From CBFFRJ01 sp051486985 (lineage in GTDB: Bacteria > Pseudomonadota > Gammaproteobacteria > Enterobacterales > Enterobacteriaceae): 64,000 bases of DNA. The notes below the pieces were generated by a model that ran no database searches, was not told where the DNA came from, and saw only the letters and a program-made list of their open reading frames with translations. The stretch covers positions 1 through 64,000 of the forward strand of contig NZ_JAHVDV010000013.1 of NCBI RefSeq assembly GCF_051486985.1, given 5' to 3'. Of the stretch, positions 1 to 10,700 are shown piece by piece (the first letter of the stretch is position 1; every line of letters begins with the position of its first letter). Position numbers and translations under genes: made by a program.

Positions 1-3000
1 TCCGGCGTCAGGCCGCATCCGGCCAGCCACTGATGGCTCTCCGTGCTGACGGCCCCGGCCCGCAGCTCACCCTCAAGCCGGTCCAGCATTGCCACCAGCT
101 CTGGCGGGAACACCACGGCATAACCGGCCTCACTGCCATCCTGTTGCAGTTTCTGCGCCAGCGTCCGGTGATGGCGCAGGGCATCCAGTTCCGCCGTGGC
201 GGTTTCCACCCGGATGAGCGGCGTAAAGCTGCCGGGTTCATAAATCGTCTGGATGCGGGACTGCGCCGTCTGCGTGGTCACCAGCCGGTCGCCGTCCCAG
301 CCGTACCAGGTCAGTGACGGTTCCACATGCTCCTGATGCCGGAACTGCTTCGCCAGCCGGCGGCCCAGCGGGTCGTAGAGGTAGCGGCCTTCAGCCCTGA
401 GGCCGTTATGCCGCGTGTGGATGAAATGAATCAGCCGGTGCTGGTTATCGTAACGGTAGTGATGGCTGTCCCCGTCATCCACCGGCGTGCGCGCCGTTTT
501 CTCTGTCAGCCTGCCGTGGCGGTCGTGATGGTACAGATAATGTGCGTCTTCATGGATACGGTTATCCGGCCATGCTGTCAGGGCGCGCTCTGGATGCAGC
601 CCGGGCTCAGGCAGCCGGTTGCCTGCAGGGTCGGTGAGGTAAGTGTGCTGCCCATCAAGGTTCTCACTGGTGGTACGCACAGCGGTCAGTCTGCCGCCGG
701 AGCCGTACGTATACTCCCTGACCTGAAGCGGGCCGCTGATGCGTACCAGTTGCCCGACTGCATCGTAGCCATAGTCGCGGTCCTGCTGCGGGCTGTTGAG
801 GTGGTGGCTCTGCAGCTGCCCGCCGGGGGTCCAGGCGGTGGACAACGTATATAAAGGTGTGCCGAAGTGGCGCAGGGTTTCCCGGTGCAGACGGTCGCGG
901 GTGAACTCCATGAGCGGGGTGTCGCCGAGCTTCATGCCTGCCAGGTATCCGGAGCCGTATGTCAGCCACTCCACCGGGGGAAGGCTGTCCGGCCGGAAGC
1001 GGTTCACCTGTCCCTGTTCATTCCGGGCGTGTGTGGTTTCGTGCTGCCAGAGCAGTGCCGCCGTGTCCGGGGCCTGTACCGTCTGGCGCTCACTGACCAG
1101 GCGGCCACGGTCATCGTACTGATAGTGCACGGCGACCCGGTGCCCTTCGCTGAGGTGGCTGATTTCAGTCAGCCAGCCGCGGTCGTCATAGTGCCAGTGC
1201 TCTGCAGGCTCGCCGTTCATGCTGCGGTGCGTCAGCCGGTCGGATGCATCGTAGTGCCAGAGGGTGATGAGGTCTTCCTCTTCGCTGCGGCTCAGCCTGC
1301 CGGTCAGGTCGTACCGGTAATACTGTGTCCTGCCGTCGAAACCGGTCTGCTGCGTCAGCCGGTCCAGTACGTCGTAATGCAGTGTACAGTGGCGGCCGTT
1401 TTCATTCGTGAGCCGGGTGACACGCCCCGCGGCATCGTAATCGAGTTGCCGGGTCAGGCCATCCTGCGTGGTGGACACGGCCCGGCCCGTGGCGTCATAC
1501 CCGGTTTCACTGCGCCTGCCGTCCGGCAGTATCACCGTGGTCAGGTCACCGGCATCGTTGTACGCATAGCGGGTTTCATGGCCGTCAGCATCCGTCTGGC
1601 TGACCATCTGGCCCCGTTCGTTGTACGCGAACACCTGGCTCAGCCCTTCCTCGTGATGGATGGCTGTCACCTGCCCGAAGCGATTGTATTCATAGTGGGT
1701 CTGGTATCCCGAGCAGTCGGTGAAAGTCAGTACCTGACCGTAGCGGTTGCGGGTTATCTGTTTCTGGCTGCCGGTAGCGTCCTGAATACGGGACGGGTAT
1801 TCACTGCGCGGGTCCTCGTACCCGTAGCGGGTGGTATTGCCCTCGCGGGAGGTCTCTGCCGTCAGGCGGCCCTGCGCATCGTATGTGAGACGCAGGACCA
1901 GACCATCCGGGTACTTCACGGCGCAGAGCTGTCGCTGAGGGGTGTGATAAAATTCGGTCAGCCTGCCATCGGGGGTGACAATGCCGGTGATGTTGCCGGA
2001 GGCAATATTATGCCGGTACTGCGTTTTGCGGCCTGCCGTATCGGTCTGTTCGATAAGCCAGCCCATCGGATTGTATGCGCTGAGCGTCACGCTGCCGTCG
2101 GCGTGCTCTTTTTTCACCACCCGCTTCAGGCCACCTTCGCCTTCGGTGTGCAGGACCTCCCGGCGGTTCAGGCTGTCGGTGATGGCAACCTGGTCGCGGG
2201 CATAATCATAGCGGTAGCTTAAGCCTGCCGGATTATGCTGCTCCGTTACCCGTCCTGACGCATCGTAGCAATAGGTGGTCTCAGGGCGACCGGCATAGCC
2301 GTGCGCCACCATCCTGCCGGGGTGTGCCGGGTCGTATGCAAAGCGACGCACCTGCACATCGCCCCGGTCATACACGGCTGCCAGCTCTCCGGCCGGGGAA
2401 TACACATAGCGCGCCAGCGGTGCCGCTGGCAGGGTGTCGGGGTATTCGGGGTCATGCGTCAGCCAGACGGCGTCCAGCCGGATACCGCTGTCCTGACCAT
2501 AGCGGGTGGCGACCGGCGCATCAGGACAGGCCGGTAATCCCTGCTGCCGGNCACGCTCTGGTCGTGTACTCAGCATCAGGCGAAAGCGACGCCCTGCGCC
2601 GTCCGTTACCGCCGTGATATGCCCGGTAAACTCACCTGCGGCCTCGCGGTGATACGTCAGTGTATGCCCGAAACGGTCAGCCAGCCCGGTCAGCACCCGG
2701 TACGGTGGCAGCGGNGGTGGCAGCGCTTCATCGATGCCCGGTACGCGCTCAGCCCACCCCAGAATCCACCAGGGNCCCTGCAGGCTGCTGATGGCCAGGT
2801 ACGTATGCTGACTGAGGCGGAGGTCTTCCGGCAGGGTCTGCCACACAGTATGCAGGGGGTTACTTGCGTGCAACCGGTCCACGCCACCCCGGGCAAGCCA
2901 GAACAGTTCAGAGCGGCTGAAGGCGGTCTCGCCGGGCAGCAGATNCTCAAAGTGAATGCTGCGCCCGCCGTTGTCATTGAGGATAAGCGCCCCGTCCTGT

Positions 3001-3260
3001 ATCTGCAGGACGATATCAGACGGGGCTTTCCAGCCGGGGCCGAAGAGACCGACCGGGGCGGGAGTGGGGGTACGGTAACTGCTGTAGGTGCGGGTGAGCA
3101 GAAAAGGCAGCGGGCCGGGAAGGGCGATATCGGTTTCGCCGGGCAACACTTTGGCACCGGGAAGCGGGTTGACCGGGGAGCCGGAGGTGATACCCCCGGG
3201 GCAGACCGAGCAGGCCACCCCGGTGGGTGCCCCAATCATCACTATGACGGCAGGCCTCAT
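1..3260 (-). CDS. RhsA-like RHS/YD-repeat protein (partial, C-terminus beyond window)
   Basis: A single frame is open from the ATG at 3260 down to the window edge, about 1,086 codons. Near the N-terminus it reads MIGAPTGVACSVCPGG, then an ALPGPLPF block, the conserved entry of E. coli RhsA-type proteins. YD repeats such as YDAAGRVTRL and YDDRGRLVSERQ follow, and the frame leaves the window at HQWLAGCGLTP, which matches RhsA just before its last quarter. Such proteins form a cocoon around a variable C-terminal toxin delivered by type VI secretion; that tip and any immunity gene are outside the window. The usual start (MSGKPAARQGD...) is absent: upstream of MIGAPTG the sequence does not match and an in-frame TAA lies near 3338, so the start is uncertain and the N-terminus may be replaced. 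Ambiguous bases lie at 2551, 2715, 2775 and 2945. Confidence 0.88.
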   Translation of the reverse strand, partial: MRPAVIVMIGAPTGVACSVCPGGITSGSPVNPLPGAKVLPGETDIALPGPLPFLLTRTYSSYRTPTPAPVGLFGPGWKAPSDIVLQIQDGALILNDNGGRSIHFEXLLPGETAFSRSELFWLARGGVDRLHASNPLHTVWQTLPEDLRLSQHTYLAISSLQXPWWILGWAERVPGIDEALPXPLPPYRVLTGLADRFGHTLTYHREAAGEFTGHITAVTDGAGRRFRLMLSTRPERXRQQGLPACPDAPVATRYGQDSGIRLDAVWLTHDPEYPDTLPAAPLARYVYSPAGELAAVYDRGDVQVRRFAYDPAHPGRMVAHGYAGRPETTYCYDASGRVTEQHNPAGLSYRYDYARDQVAITDSLNRREVLHTEGEGGLKRVVKKEHADGSVTLSAYNPMGWLIEQTDTAGRKTQYRHNIASGNITGIVTPDGRLTEFYHTPQRQLCAVKYPDGLVLRLTYDAQGRLTAETSREGNTTRYGYEDPRSEYPSRIQDATGSQKQITRNRYGQVLTFTDCSGYQTHYEYNRFGQVTAIHHEEGLSQVFAYNERGQMVSQTDADGHETRYAYNDAGDLTTVILPDGRRSETGYDATGRAVSTTQDGLTRQLDYDAAGRVTRLTNENGRHCTLHYDVLDRLTQQTGFDGRTQYYRYDLTGRLSRSEEEDLITLWHYDASDRLTHRSMNGEPAEHWHYDDRGWLTEISHLSEGHRVAVHYQYDDRGRLVSERQTVQAPDTAALLWQHETTHARNEQGQVNRFRPDSLPPVEWLTYGSGYLAGMKLGDTPLMEFTRDRLHRETLRHFGTPLYTLSTAWTPGGQLQSHHLNSPQQDRDYGYDAVGQLVRISGPLQVREYTYGSGGRLTAVRTTSENLDGQHTYLTDPAGNRLPEPGLHPERALTAWPDNRIHEDAHYLYHHDRHGRLTEKTARTPVDDGDSHHYRYDNQHRLIHFIHTRHNGLRAEGRYLYDPLGRRLAKQFRHQEHVEPSLTWYGWDGDRLVTTQTAQSRIQTIYEPGSFTPLIRVETATAELDALRHHRTLAQKLQQDGSEAGYAVVFPPELVAMLDRLEGELRAGAVSTESHQWLAGCGLTP

Positions 3261-3428
3261 GCCCGCCGGTAAAAACAGGGATATACTTATGCTGTGCAAC
3301 GGGAAGGAAACAGAGAACCCGATCCGCAACCGGGCAGATTAGGAAAACGTTTAGGGGAGTTGAACAGAACAATAGGGAGAAACAGGCAGGTAGAGTAGGT
3401 GAAACCAGTCCGCGCTAAACTGACTGGC

Positions 3429-3449
3429 ACGGCTCCAAAATGGAGCCGT
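3429..3449. other. Hairpin between rhs and ytfL
   Basis: Arms acggctcc and ggagccgt flank a 5-base loop. A loose T-run (tgatgttttta) follows on the plus strand only, so it is not a clear intrinsic terminator for ytfL, which reads on the minus strand. Confidence 0.4.
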
Positions 3450-3474
3450 TGATGTTTTTAAGGTAGGGAGAAAA

Positions 3475-4818
3475 TTAGGCGTCGTTCGCTATTTTTTCTT
3501 CCGCATCCGGCAGCTTTGGCGTTAACACAGTGGCTTTGCTGTCGATACGCGTCACCAGCAACTGGTCGATGCGGTAGTTATCAATATCCACCACCTCGAA
3601 CTTGTAGCCAGAGAATTTCACCGCGTCGGTGCGTTTCGGGATCTTGCGCAGCATAAACATCATAAAGCCGCCGATGGTTTCGTAATTACCGGACTGCGGG
3701 AACTCGTCGATGTCCAGCACGCGCATCACGTCGTCAATGGGCGTACCGCCGTCCACCAGCCATGAGTTTTCATCACGCGCCACGATTTGCTCTTCCAGCC
3801 CCTGGCCCACCAGATCGCCCATCAGCGTGGTCATCACGTCGTTCAGGGTGATAATGCCCACCACCAGCGCGTATTCATTCATGATTACCGCAAAGTCTTC
3901 CCCGGCGGTTTTGAAGCTTTCCAGCGCTTCGGAGAGGGTCAGCGTATCGGGCACAATCAGGGTATTGCGGATCTGCACGCCGCTGTTCAGTGCCAGACTC
4001 TGGTTGCCCAGCACACGGTTCAGCAGATCTTTGGAGTCGACGTAGCCAACGATATGGTCAATGTCGCCATTGCAGACCAGGAACTTCGAGTGCGGGTGCC
4101 GGGCTACTTTATTCTTCAGACTCTGCTCATCTTCATGGAGATCGAACCAGATGATGTTCTCACGCGACGTCATGGAGGAGGGAACAGTACGTGACTCCAG
4201 TTCAAAGACGTTCTCAATCAGCTCATGCTCCTGCTTACGCAGCACCCCGGCCAGGGCACCGGCTTCGAAAACGGCATAAACGTCATCAGAGGTAATATCG
4301 TCTTTGCGCTCCATCGGTAGTTTAAACAGGCGGAAGATGTTGTTGGCCATGCCGTTAAAGAACCACACCAGCGGGCGGAAGATAAACAGGCAGAAGCGCA
4401 TCGGGTTGATAATGCGCAAAGCCACAACTTCAGGCGCGATCATACCGATGCGTTTCGGGGTCAGGTCGGCGAACAGGATGAACAAACCCGTTACTAACGT
4501 GAATGAGATAATAAAGCTCAGGCGCTCTGCCAGTTCAGGTGAGACCACGCTGATGAGCATGCTGTAAAAGGCGGGGGAGAAGGCGGCGTCTCCGACGATA
4601 CCGCCGAGAATGGCGACGGCGTTGAGGCCAATCTGCACCACGGTAAAGAAGGTGCCGGGGTTTTCCTGCATTTTTAAAATGCGCTGCGCATTGATGTTGC
4701 CATCATCGGCAAGCAGTTTCAGTTTGATTTTTCTGGATGCGGCAAGTGATATCTCAGACAACGAGAAGAATGCACTTACAACGATCAGACAGAGTATGAC
4801 TAAGATGCTGTTTAACAT
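3475..4818 (-). CDS. ytfL: YtfL, CNNM/CorC-family inner-membrane transporter protein
   Basis: 447 residues, the length of E. coli YtfL. The N-terminal half is the DUF21 (CNNM) membrane domain with hydrophobic stretches at about residues 1-20, 58-80, 98-120 and 140-160. It is followed by paired CBS domains (about 200-340) and a C-terminal CorC_HlyC domain. The family is linked to magnesium/cobalt efflux or divalent-cation homeostasis, and YtfL to polyamine export in some work; the substrate is not visible from sequence. The neighbour msrA is upstream on the same strand, as in E. coli, but the downstream side is occupied by rhs instead of the ytfK/ytfJ/cysQ side. Confidence 0.93.
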   Translation of the reverse strand: MLNSILVILCLIVVSAFFSLSEISLAASRKIKLKLLADDGNINAQRILKMQENPGTFFTVVQIGLNAVAILGGIVGDAAFSPAFYSMLISVVSPELAERLSFIISFTLVTGLFILFADLTPKRIGMIAPEVVALRIINPMRFCLFIFRPLVWFFNGMANNIFRLFKLPMERKDDITSDDVYAVFEAGALAGVLRKQEHELIENVFELESRTVPSSMTSRENIIWFDLHEDEQSLKNKVARHPHSKFLVCNGDIDHIVGYVDSKDLLNRVLGNQSLALNSGVQIRNTLIVPDTLTLSEALESFKTAGEDFAVIMNEYALVVGIITLNDVMTTLMGDLVGQGLEEQIVARDENSWLVDGGTPIDDVMRVLDIDEFPQSGNYETIGGFMMFMLRKIPKRTDAVKFSGYKFEVVDIDNYRIDQLLVTRIDSKATVLTPKLPDAEEKIANDA

Positions 4819-5144
4819 AATTTATCCAGTCGGTGACCGGATCCTCGGAAGGGGAAATTGAATAATCCATGTGGCATAGCACATTAAAAGCCGGTCCGAA
4901 GCGGTGGGCCGGCAATTTCGTTGGCTAGTATAGCGTAAGCGGATAACCGCTCGCCAGCAGTGTAAGCAGTTTGTTACGTAACCCGGCAGGCGGTTCTTTC
5001 GTCAATCTGGCCTCATTTGCGCCAGAAATGGATGGAAACGTCACCGTCTCTGCATAACCAAAGGGTATATCGAAGACACGGGGGTATGGAAAAGAGGAAC
5101 CGGCCCAACAGGCAAGCCGGTTATCGCTGATGGAAAATCAGGGG
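4819..5144. other. Intergenic region ytfL-msrA
   Basis: 326 bases without a gene. It holds a GC-rich hairpin at 4890-4913 (GCCGGTCC pairing with GGGCCGGC) and the msrA terminator at 5090-5122. The ytfL promoter must lie here but no strong sigma-70 pair is obvious. Confidence 0.5.
5090..5122 (-). terminator. Terminator of msrA
   Basis: On the minus strand AACCGG pairs with CCGGTT around a 13-base loop, followed by CCTCTTTTCC. It begins 22 bases beyond the msrA stop. Confidence 0.6.
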
Positions 5145-5786
5145 TTATGCCAGCTGCGGCGGCAGGCAGACGCCAATGCCGCCAATACCGCAGTAGCCAT
5201 ACGGATTTTTGTGCAGATACTGCTGATGATCATCTTCCGCATAATAGAACGGCGGCGCGGTGGTGATTTCTGTAGTGATGGTGCGTTCGTCATTGGCCGC
5301 ATGCATTGCCTGCTGGAAACGCTCAAGGCTCGCACGTGCCGCTGCATCTTGTTCCGGGGTCAGCGGAAAAATGGCCGAGCGGTACTGGGTGCCCTGATCG
5401 TTACCCTGACGCATACCCTGCGCCGGATCGTGATTTTCCCAGAATGTCTGCAGGAGCTGATCATAGCTGATCACGGCAGGATCATAGACCACGCGAACGG
5501 CCTCGGTGTGGCCGGTCTGCCCGGTGCAGACTTCCCGATAGGTAGGATTTGGCGTGTAGCCGCCCATGTAGCCTGCGGCAGTGCTGTACACCCCAGGTAA
5601 TTGCCAGAACAGGCGCTCAACGCCCCAGAAGCAGCCCATCGCAAAAAAGGCGGTTTCCATGCCATCTGGCACGTTGGTCATCGAGTGTTCGTTCACGGCA
5701 TGTAAGCCTGCGACAGGCATCGGGGTGTTACGTCCGGGTAGCGCATCCGATTGAGTAACAAGATTTTTTTTATCAAACAGACTCAT
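5145..5786 (-). CDS. msrA: Peptide methionine sulfoxide reductase A
   Basis: 213 residues, against 212 in E. coli. It reduces the S-epimer of methionine sulfoxide in proteins and free methionine in the cytosol, using thioredoxin. The catalytic GCFWGVE motif is present near residue 51, and the resolving cysteine region ends the protein (YGYCGIGGIGVCLPPQLA). It diverges from tamA, as in E. coli. Confidence 0.97.
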   Translation of the reverse strand: MSLFDKKNLVTQSDALPGRNTPMPVAGLHAVNEHSMTNVPDGMETAFFAMGCFWGVERLFWQLPGVYSTAAGYMGGYTPNPTYREVCTGQTGHTEAVRVVYDPAVISYDQLLQTFWENHDPAQGMRQGNDQGTQYRSAIFPLTPEQDAAARASLERFQQAMHAANDERTITTEITTAPPFYYAEDDHQQYLHKNPYGYCGIGGIGVCLPPQLA

Positions 5787-5999
5787 GGTGAGCCCTCCCA
5801 GGATCGCAAGTTGCGGTTAAGGTTGTAACGAAGCGTCTCTTTTAACACAATAAACGTGGTAAATAAGACTAGATTTAAACATAAGAAATATTTGGGGTGT
5901 CTTCCGTTTTTCAATCCACATTTTGGATTTTTTACAGGCCGCGGAGCGGCGTTGACGTTTCCTTCCAGGGGCGGGAACAAGGGATATTCAGGAGAAAAC

Positions 6000-7733
6000 G
6001 TGCCAAAAATCCGTTATTTATGTTTTGTCGGCTTATTACTGGCATGCGAGAGCGCTGTCGCGGCAAACGTGCGATTACAGCTCGAAGGGTTAACCGGGAC
6101 ATTACAAAAAAACGTCCGCGCCCAGTTATCGACCATCCAGAGCGATGAAGTCACGCCGGATAAACGGTTCCAGGCACGCGTTGATGATGCCATTCGTGAA
6201 GGACTAAAAGCACTCGGTTACTACGAGCCGACGATTCAATTTGAGCTACGCCCCCCTCCGGCCAAAGGGCGCCAGGTGCTGATTGCCCACGTGACGGCGG
6301 GTGAACCGGTGCGCATTGGTGGCACGGACGTGATTCTGCGCGGCGGTGCACGCACCGACGAAGATTACCTGGCGTTATTAAGCAAGCGCCCAAAAACGGG
6401 CACCATTCTCAATCATGGCGACTACGACGGCTTCAAGAAATCTCTGACCCGCGTGGCCCTGCGCAAAGGCTACTTTGACAGCCAGTATAATCATAGCCAG
6501 CTGGGGATCGCCCTGGACAGACGCCAGGCTTTCTGGGATATCGACTACGACAGCGGTGAGCGTTACCGCTTTGGCGACGTCACCTTTGAAGGGTCGCAAA
6601 TCCGCGAAGAGTATCTGCAAAACCTCGTGCCTTTTGAAAAAGGCGATTATTACCAGACGAAAGATTTGGCAGAGCTGAACCGCCGGCTGTCGGCTACCGG
6701 CTGGTTTAATTCCGTCATCGTGGCTCCCGAATTCGACAAATCGCGTAAAACAAAAGTGCTGCCGCTAAAGGGTGTGGTCTCACCGCGCATAGAAAATACT
6801 ATTGAGACCGGCGTGGGCTACTCCACCGACGTGGGGCCACGTGTTAAAGCGACCTGGCGTAAGCCCTGGGTAAACTCTTACGGACACAGTTTCTCGACCA
6901 CCGCCAGCGTCTCGGCACCCGAACAGCAGCTTGATTTCAGCTATAAAATGCCGCTTTTGAAAAATCCGCTTGAGCAGTATTACCTTGTGCAGGGCGGCTT
7001 TAAGCGCACCGATCTTAACGATACGGAAGCCGACTCCACGACCCTTGCGGTCTCCCGCTACTGGGATCTCTCCAGTGGCTGGCAGCGCGCCATTAACCTG
7101 CGCTGGAGCCTTGACCACTTTACTCAGGCCAATGTCACCAACACCACCATGCTGCTCTACCCTGGGGTGATGATAAGCCGTACCCGTTCACGCGGTGGGT
7201 TGATGCCGACCTGGGGCGACTCGCAGCGTTACTCGGTAGATTATTCGAGCACCGCCTGGGGCTCGGACGTTGAGTTTGTGGTGATGCAGGCGCAGAACGT
7301 CTGGATCCGCACCCTCTACGATCGTCACCGTTTCGTCGCCCGTGGCAACGTGGGCTGGATCGAAACTGATGACTTTGATCGCGTTCCACCGGATCTGCGC
7401 TTCTTCGCCGGTGGCGATCGCAGTATTCGTGGCTATAAGTACAAATCGATCGCCCCGGAAAATGACGATGGCAAACTGATCGGTGCCTCCAAAATGGCGA
7501 CCGGCTCGCTGGAGTACCAGTACAACGTCACCGGAAAATGGTGGGGAGCGGTCTTCGTCGACAGCGGCGAGGCGGTCAGTGACATTCGTCGCAGCGATTT
7601 TAAAACCGGTACCGGTGTCGGCGTGCGCTGGCAGTCGCCGGTCGGCCCGATCAAGCTCGATCTCGCCGTTCCGGTGGGCGACAAAGATGAGCACGGTTTA
7701 CAGTTTTACATCGGTCTGGGGCCTGAATTATGA
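6000..7733 (+). CDS. tamA: TamA, outer-membrane translocation and assembly module subunit
   Basis: Omp85-family beta-barrel with three POTRA domains. It works with TamB in assembling autotransporters and other outer-membrane proteins and in phospholipid traffic between membranes. I chose a GTG start at 6000: AGGAG lies just upstream, a signal peptide follows (ending CESAVAA, then NVRLQLEGL), and the length becomes 577 residues, identical to E. coli. An in-frame ATG at 5856 would add 48 unlikely residues. The barrel domain ends with the phenylalanine-rich C-terminal strand LQFYIGLGPEL. The stop overlaps the tamB start (ATGA). Confidence 0.96.
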   Translation: MPKIRYLCFVGLLLACESAVAANVRLQLEGLTGTLQKNVRAQLSTIQSDEVTPDKRFQARVDDAIREGLKALGYYEPTIQFELRPPPAKGRQVLIAHVTAGEPVRIGGTDVILRGGARTDEDYLALLSKRPKTGTILNHGDYDGFKKSLTRVALRKGYFDSQYNHSQLGIALDRRQAFWDIDYDSGERYRFGDVTFEGSQIREEYLQNLVPFEKGDYYQTKDLAELNRRLSATGWFNSVIVAPEFDKSRKTKVLPLKGVVSPRIENTIETGVGYSTDVGPRVKATWRKPWVNSYGHSFSTTASVSAPEQQLDFSYKMPLLKNPLEQYYLVQGGFKRTDLNDTEADSTTLAVSRYWDLSSGWQRAINLRWSLDHFTQANVTNTTMLLYPGVMISRTRSRGGLMPTWGDSQRYSVDYSSTAWGSDVEFVVMQAQNVWIRTLYDRHRFVARGNVGWIETDDFDRVPPDLRFFAGGDRSIRGYKYKSIAPENDDGKLIGASKMATGSLEYQYNVTGKWWGAVFVDSGEAVSDIRRSDFKTGTGVGVRWQSPVGPIKLDLAVPVGDKDEHGLQFYIGLGPEL

Positions 7734-10700
7734 GTTTATGGAAGAAGATAAGCCTCGGCGTACTGGTGTTTATTCTGCTGGTTCTGGGGACGATAGCCTT
7801 TCTGGTGGGGACCACCAGCGGCCTGCATCTGTTATTTAATGCGGCGAATCGCTGGGTGCCGGGGCTGCATATCGATCAGGTGACCGGTGGCTGGCGTGAT
7901 CTGACGCTGAAAAACGTGCGTTACGACAGTCCCGGCGTGGCAGTGAATGCCGGAGAGCTTCATCTCGGTGTAAAGCTCGGTTGCCTGCGTGACACCAGCC
8001 TGTGTGTGAACGATATTTCGCTCAAAGACATCAATGTCGTCGTTGATACCAAAAAGATGCCGCCCGCCGCTAAAGTCGAAGAAGAGGAGAGCGGGCCGCT
8101 CAATCTTTCCACCCCGTACCCTATTACCCTTAGTCATGTGGCGCTCAACAACGTCAACATCAAAATTGATGACACCACCGTGTCGGTGATGGATTTCTCC
8201 TCCGCCCTGAACTGGCAGGATAAAAACCTGACCCTGAAACCCACGTCGCTGCGTGGGTTATTGATAGCACTACCTAAGGTGGCGGAGGTGGCGCAGGAGG
8301 AGGTGGTTGATCCAAAGATTCAACAGCCCAGACCTGACGAGTTACCGCTCGGTGAGTCGCTAAAACAACTGTTTTCGAAACCGGTCCTGCCGGAGATGAC
8401 GGACGTTCACCTGCCGCTCAACCTGAATATCGAAGAGTTCCGTGGGGAACAACTGCGCCTGACCGGCGACACGGACATTATCGTCAGCACTATGCTGCTT
8501 AAAGTCAGTAGCATCGACGGTAATATGAAACTGGATGCGCTGGATGTTGATTCAAACCAGGGCACCGTGAATGCGACCGGCACCGCGACGCTACGTGATA
8601 ACTGGCCGGTAGATATCACGCTCAATTCCACCCTCAATGTCGACCCGATTAAAGGTGAGAAGGTGAAGCTGAAAGTCGGCGGCGAAGTACGCAAGCAGCT
8701 GGAGTTTGGCGTTAACCTGTCCGGCCCGGTCGATATTGTTCTGCGTGGGCAGACGCAGCTGGCTGAAGCCGGGCTGCCGCTCAATCTCGATATCACCAGC
8801 GAACAGCTTTACTGGCCGTTTACCGGTGAAAAGCAGTATCAGGCCGATGACCTCAAGCTCAAGCTGAGCGGGAAAATGACCGACTACAGGCTGTCGTTCC
8901 GTACGGCGGTGAAAGGCGCGGATTTACCCCCTGCCACCATTACCCTGGACGGTAAAGGGAACGAGCAGCAGATCAATATCGACAAGCTGAGCGTGGCGGC
9001 GCTGGAGGGAAAAACCGAGCTCAAGGCGCTACTTGACTGGCAGCAGGCCATCAGCTGGCGGGGTGAGTTAACGCTGGACGGCATTAACACCGCCAAAACC
9101 TTCCCGGAGTGGCCGGCGAAGCTAAGCGGGCTGGCGAAAATGCGTGGCAGTCTGTACGGCGGTACCTGGCAGGTCGATATTCCTGAGCTGAAGCTCGCCG
9201 GGAACGTAAAACAGAATAAAGTGAGCGTCGACGGTCATCTTAAAGGCAACAGCTATATGCAGTGGGTTATTCCCGGCCTGCATCTGGAGCTGGGGCGTAA
9301 TAAAGCAGACGTGAAAGGCGAGCTGGGGGTAAAAGATCTTAATCTGGATGCCACCATTGATGCGCCGGGGCTGGATAACGCCCTGCCGGGCCTCGGTGGC
9401 ACCGCGAAAGGGCTGGTTAATATTCGCGGCACGGTAGAAGCACCGCAGGTGCTGGCTGACATTACCGCCAATAATTTGCGCTGGCAGGAACTACGCATCG
9501 CCAGAGTGCTGGTGAAAGGGGATATCAAATCCAGCGACCAGATAGCCGGGACGATGAACGTGCGTGTGGAGCGGATTTCTCAGCCCAACGTCAATCTCAG
9601 CCTGGTAACGCTGGCTGCAAAAGGCAGTGAAAAACAGCACGAGCTTGAACTGCGCGTACAGGGCAAGCCGGTTGCCGGGCAACTGAAGCTGGCGGGGAGC
9701 TTTGATCGCAACGAGCAGCGCTGGAAAGGCACGCTCAGCGATACCCGCTTCACCACCCCCGTTGGACCGCTGGTGCTCAATCGTTCCGTTGCGCTGGATT
9801 ACCGCAATCAGGAGCAGAAAATCAGCATCGGGCCGCACTGCTGGAGCAACCCAAATGCGGAGCTGTGCGTACCACAAACCATTGATGCTGGCGCAGAAGG
9901 GCGGGCCGTGGTCAATCTCAACCGCTTCGATCTGGCCATGCTTAAACCCTTTATGCCGGAGGCGACGCAGGCCAGCGGCACCTTCAGCGGAAAAGCCGAC
10001 GTGAGCTGGGACACCACCAAAGCGGGGTTGCCGCAGGGTGAAGTGACGCTGAACGGACGAAATGTTCGTGTGACGCAGCTTATTAATGGCTCGCCACTGC
10101 CGGTGGCCTTCGAGACGCTCAACCTCAATGCGCAGTTGCGTAATAACCGCGCGGATGTGGGCTGGATGATGCGCCTGACCAACAACGGGCAGTTTGACGG
10201 TCAGATCCAGGTGACCGACCCACAGGGGCGGCGCAACCTCGGTGGTAATGTGAACATCCGTAATTTCTCACTGGCGATGGCGAACGCTATCTTTACCCGT
10301 GGCGAGAAAGCGGCAGGCACGCTGAATGCCAGTCTGCGGCTTGGCGGCAACCTGCAAAGCCCGCAATTGTTCGGGCAGATGCAACTTAACGGTGTGGATG
10401 TGGAAGGCAACTTTATGCCGTTCGACATGCAGCCAAGCCAGCTGGCGATGAACTTTAATGGCACCACATCCACGCTACAGGGGGTGGTGCGCACGCAGCG
10501 CGGGCAGATTAGCCTGAGCGGTGATGCGGACTGGAGTCAGATAGATAACTGGCGCGCCCGTGTTGCGGCGAAAGGCAGTAACGTCCGGATCACCGTGCCG
10601 CCCATGGTGCGCCTCGACGTGTCGCCGGACCTGGTGTTTGAAGCGACGCCGAGTCTGTTCACCCTGGATGGCAATGTGGATGTGCCCTGGGCGCGCATCG

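Noticed and set aside
867..2222. 451-codon open frame on the plus strand
   Set aside because: It lies antisense to the RHS repeats. High GC and repeated YD codons leave the opposite frame open; the protein is Val/Arg-rich and matches nothing, while the minus frame gives clear Rhs sequence.
5856..5999. Longer tamA start at the ATG 5856
   Set aside because: It would add 48 residues before the signal peptide; the GTG at 6000 gives the exact E. coli length and has a ribosome site.
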